From contig DCFS01000337.1 of the NCBI GenBank assembly GCA_002319875.1, positions 1-8,078 of the forward strand: 8,078 nucleotides of DNA. Reading direction: 5' to 3'. The notes under the pieces are model-generated. The model was not told where the DNA came from. It saw nothing but the letters and a program-made list of their open reading frames with translations, and did no database searches. Origin of the DNA: Treponema sp. UBA1798. GTDB lineage: Bacteria; Spirochaetota; Spirochaetia; Treponematales; Treponemataceae. The translations under genes were made by a program, and so were the position numbers. Shown here one piece after another: positions 6,554-8,078 of the stretch. The first letter of the stretch is position 1; each line of letters opens with the position of its first letter.

Positions 6554-6582
6554 CTTACAAAAAAATAAACACATGCTATTAT
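6554..6582 (+). promoter_or_regulatory. Candidate promoter for the serine acetyltransferase gene
   Basis: Plus-strand CTTACA (6554-6559), 17-bp spacer, TATTAT (6577-6582). The -35 box matches 4 of 6 and the -10 box 5 of 6. The start would be near 6589, giving a leader of about 68 nt. It stands back to back with the opposing tRNA-operon promoter; the two -35 boxes are 2 bp apart. Confidence 0.5.
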
Positions 6583-6644
6583 AGTCTTTTATCCTGTAAT
6601 ATGCTATCTTTTACGATAGAATTTCCGGTTACTACTATCAGGAA

Positions 6645-6650
6645 AGGAGT
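6645..6650 (+). promoter_or_regulatory. Ribosome site that fixes the GTG start at 6657
   Basis: AGGAGT, within AAAGGAGT, lies 6 nt before the GTG at 6657. It decides this start over the in-frame ATG at codon 10, which has no such site. Confidence 0.85.
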
Positions 6651-6656
6651 TCTCTG

Positions 6657-7535
6657 GTGACAAACAGTTTGAATATCGATTCCATGGTTGCTAAAATCAT
6701 CCAATCATACGCAAAGTATGGCGGAGTCAACCGCCGTGAAACTGAAAATTTCCCAAACAGACAAAATGTTGTATCCATACTTCAGGACCTTCAATGGCTT
6801 ATTTTCCCTGGTTTCAGAACTGCAGAACAGCTGGATTCAGAAAATCTGCGCTATGCAACCGCAGTACGCGTTAATCGCATCATTGAGATGCTTACTGCGG
6901 AAATAAAAAAGTCACTTGTATACGTTGTAGCCCAAAAAGACAACAGCCGGGGAAATGTAACCAATTCCCACTGTTTCGGGCTTGCGGAAAAAACAGCCAT
7001 AGCCCTTATAGATGCGATTCCCGAAATCCGCAGAAAAGTACAGCTTGATGCGGAAGCAATGCTGAAAGGAGATCCTGCCGCAAGGAGTGTTGAAGAAGTT
7101 ATCCTTTCTTACCCCGGACTTGAAGCTATTCTTGTATACAGACTCGCACATTTTCTTTTTGTAAACGGCGTGCCTATTATTCCGCGTATCATGAGCGAAC
7201 ACGTACATGGAAAAACGGGTATAGATATCCACCCCGGGGCCACAATCGGTGAATCATTCTTCATTGATCATGGAACGGGTGTCGTCATAGGTGAAACAAC
7301 AGTAATCGGAAATAATGTAAAGCTCTATCAGGGAGTCACCCTCGGCGCACTCAGCGTGCAGAAAAACATGATGAACAAAAAACGGCATCCAACTATAGAA
7401 GACGACGTGACAATTTATTCCGGCGCTACAATACTCGGCGGGGAAACAGTTATAGGGAAAGGATGCGTTATCGGCGGGAATACATGGGTTACCAGATCTG
7501 TTCCGGAAGGGACAACTTTAACACAAAAAAAATAG
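6657..7535 (+). CDS. cysE: Serine O-acetyltransferase (CysE/EpsC type)
   Basis: Transfers acetyl from acetyl-CoA to L-serine, giving O-acetylserine, the precursor used by cysteine synthase. The product is 292 residues with GTG start. An alpha-helical N-terminal domain (to about 185) is followed by a left-handed beta-helix of hexapeptide repeats (about 188-280). By alignment from memory, D190 and H205 (in GIDIHPG and IDHGTGVVIGE) match the E. coli catalytic pair D143/H158, and R243-H244 (KKRHPTI) match R192/H193. GVTLGALS is typical of the longer EpsC-like subfamily. The protein ends soon after VTRSVPEG and lacks the C-terminal tail ending in Ile that docks into CysK. Its last two Lys codons and stop overlap an opposite-strand terminator. 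Possibly cotranscribed with the NusG-II gene. Confidence 0.95.
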   Translation: MTNSLNIDSMVAKIIQSYAKYGGVNRRETENFPNRQNVVSILQDLQWLIFPGFRTAEQLDSENLRYATAVRVNRIIEMLTAEIKKSLVYVVAQKDNSRGNVTNSHCFGLAEKTAIALIDAIPEIRRKVQLDAEAMLKGDPAARSVEEVILSYPGLEAILVYRLAHFLFVNGVPIIPRIMSEHVHGKTGIDIHPGATIGESFFIDHGTGVVIGETTVIGNNVKLYQGVTLGALSVQKNMMNKKRHPTIEDDVTIYSGATILGGETVIGKGCVIGGNTWVTRSVPEGTTLTQKK

Positions 7536-7569
7536 AGCTTCCAGGCAATACCATTGTCCGGAAGCTCTA
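7525..7569 (-). terminator. Strong intrinsic terminator on the minus strand
   Basis: Ten-bp arms TAGAGCTTCC/GGAAGCTCTA (7533-7542 and 7560-7569) are extended inward by GG/CC and CAAT/ATTG pairs with small bulges. Read on the minus strand, the stem is followed at once by eight U residues (A tract 7525-7532). Read on the plus strand there is no U run after the stem, so it is not a standard terminator for the acetyltransferase gene, whose stop codon TAG lies in the stem. Confidence 0.8.
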
Positions 7570-7623
7570 CCGTTCAGCATTGCTGAACATCGGAGAGAGT
7601 TTATCAGCTTATTTTACAAGCTT
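7525..7623 (-). ncRNA. Candidate small RNA, about 100 nt, novel
   Basis: A predicted minus-strand transcript from about 7623 to 7525. It is bounded by a promoter (7629-7657) and an intrinsic terminator. Internal features in order are a weak hairpin AGCTT/AAGCT near the 5' end, an unpaired CUCUCUCC segment (7599-7592) complementary to GGAGAG-type ribosome sites, a hairpin GUUCAGC/GCUGAAC (7588-7572), and the terminator stem. Both flanking genes are on the opposite strand, so no protein gene in the window needs this promoter or terminator. It could instead be only antisense noise. No known RNA family recognised. Confidence 0.55.
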
Positions 7624-7628
7624 AACCA

Positions 7629-7657
7629 AGGATATCTCAGTAAATTGAAAATGTCAA
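7629..7657 (-). promoter_or_regulatory. Promoter of the candidate small RNA
   Basis: Minus-strand TTGACA (7657-7652), 17-bp spacer, TATCCT (7634-7629). The -35 box is perfect and the -10 box matches 4 of 6, including both outer anchors. Predicted start at an A near 7623-7622. The -35 box overlaps the start codon region of the plus-strand NusG-II gene. Confidence 0.6.
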
Positions 7658-8043
7658 GCTTTTTTAAAACACTTAAAATCAAACCATTAGATCCCATCTT
7701 TTTTGTACTGTTTCTGGCAGTGTCTGTATTTTCCATATTTGCAGTATATAAAGAAAAATCGGGAAAATCAGTTCTCATCATAAATTCTCCGGAGGGTGAA
7801 TATATTTACGATATGAACACGAACCGGGAACTCAAAATCAAGGGTACACTGGGATACTCAATTATCCGGATAAAGGACGGAAGTGCTTTCTTTGTCGATT
7901 CACCCTGCCCGAATAAAACCTGCGTCCAATGCGCCCCGATACATAATGATTTCGAATGGATAGCCTGCATGCCCAATCAGGTATTCATACGGATAGAAAA
8001 GGAGTCAGATACGAACAATGATACCGACATCTCAACATTTTAA
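7645..8043 (+). CDS. NusG domain II-containing membrane protein
   Basis: Function not known. From the TTG at 7645 it has 132 residues; from the ATG at 7651 it has 130. Neither start is well placed: AAGGA (7628-7632) is 12 nt from the TTG and 18 from the ATG. There is one membrane helix (about 17-34) after a short basic N-terminus, so the rest is probably outside the cytoplasm. The outer part resembles the NusG_II family (small beta-barrel), with the family motif CPNKTCVQC (C88, C93, C96) and a later Cys108 in IACMPNQVF. The cysteines suggest a redox or metal role, not shown. It resembles NusG only in fold and is not a transcription factor. Family members often stand next to membrane transport or flavin-transfer genes. 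Confidence 0.85.
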   Translation: MKMSSFFKTLKIKPLDPIFFVLFLAVSVFSIFAVYKEKSGKSVLIINSPEGEYIYDMNTNRELKIKGTLGYSIIRIKDGSAFFVDSPCPNKTCVQCAPIHNDFEWIACMPNQVFIRIEKESDTNNDTDISTF

Positions 8044-8078
8044 ACTCCGCCCCGCCGCAGGCAGCGGGCTGCTGTTCT
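8018..8078 (+). CDS. Start of an unidentified gene, cut by the right edge
   Basis: An ATG at 8018 opens a frame that continues to the edge (20 codons, beginning MIPTSQHFKL). It overlaps the end of the NusG-II gene by 26 bp, and GGAG lies at 8001-8004, 13 nt upstream, a long spacing. In many bacteria a NusG_II gene is followed by a small membrane transporter-like gene (Gx family), but too little is present to say so here. The start could also lie elsewhere. Confidence 0.4.
   Translation, partial: MIPTSQHFKLRPAAGSGLLF

Noticed and set aside
6578..6583. Perfect TATAAT on the minus strand upstream of the tRNA operon
   Set aside because: No acceptable -35 box is found 16-18 bp upstream (TAGCAT-like only), and the better promoter lies 30 bp further downstream; kept only as a weak possibility.
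6238..6660. Plus-strand open frame of 140 codons over rpmG and tRNA-Thr
   Set aside because: It runs antisense through a tRNA and L33, so it is a shadow.
1..8078. CRISPR array, insertion sequence, prophage or attachment site
   Set aside because: No spaced repeat array, transposase, terminal inverted repeats or phage genes were seen; the region is core chromosome.

Overview
The window looks like a spirochaete chromosome, most likely Treponema or a close relative. The order tRNA-Thr, rpmG, tRNA-Trp, secE, nusG, rplK, rplA, rplJ, rplL, rpoB is the common bacterial translation/transcription cluster. RpoB carries asparagine at the position equivalent to E. coli Ser531, a mark of naturally rifampicin-resistant spirochaetes. 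The genus is inferred from protein character and was not checked by any search.

Layout. Positions 1-6496 are all on the minus strand and read right to left. A near-consensus promoter (6523-6551) starts tRNA-Thr(GGU), rpmG (L33), tRNA-Trp(CCA), secE and nusG. A 237-bp gap follows, with a possible internal promoter and a structured leader before rplK-rplA-rplJ, which are packed with gaps of 1-2 bp. A 125-bp gap with hairpins precedes rplL. A 210-bp gap with a 13-bp attenuator-like hairpin precedes rpoB, which runs off the left edge after 906 codons. The products are ribosomal proteins (L33, L11, L1, L10, L7/L12), the translocon subunit SecE, the elongation factor NusG and the RNA polymerase beta subunit.

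Positions 6497-8078 are read rightward. A second promoter, back to back with the first, probably drives a GTG-started serine O-acetyltransferase (cysE/epsC type). Next come a small membrane-anchored NusG domain II protein and the first codons of another gene that overlaps it and runs off the right edge.

The most unexpected element lies between the acetyltransferase and the NusG-II gene. On the minus strand, opposite to both genes, there is a promoter (TTGACA, 17 bp, TATCCT), then a stretch with two hairpins and a CUCUCUCC segment, then a strong intrinsic terminator with eight U residues. This fits an undescribed small RNA of about 100 nt. Other points worth a second look are the mutually exclusive helices in the rplK leader, the lack of room for a normal L10 leader, the rplL-rpoB attenuator, and the L33 protein missing one zinc-site cysteine.
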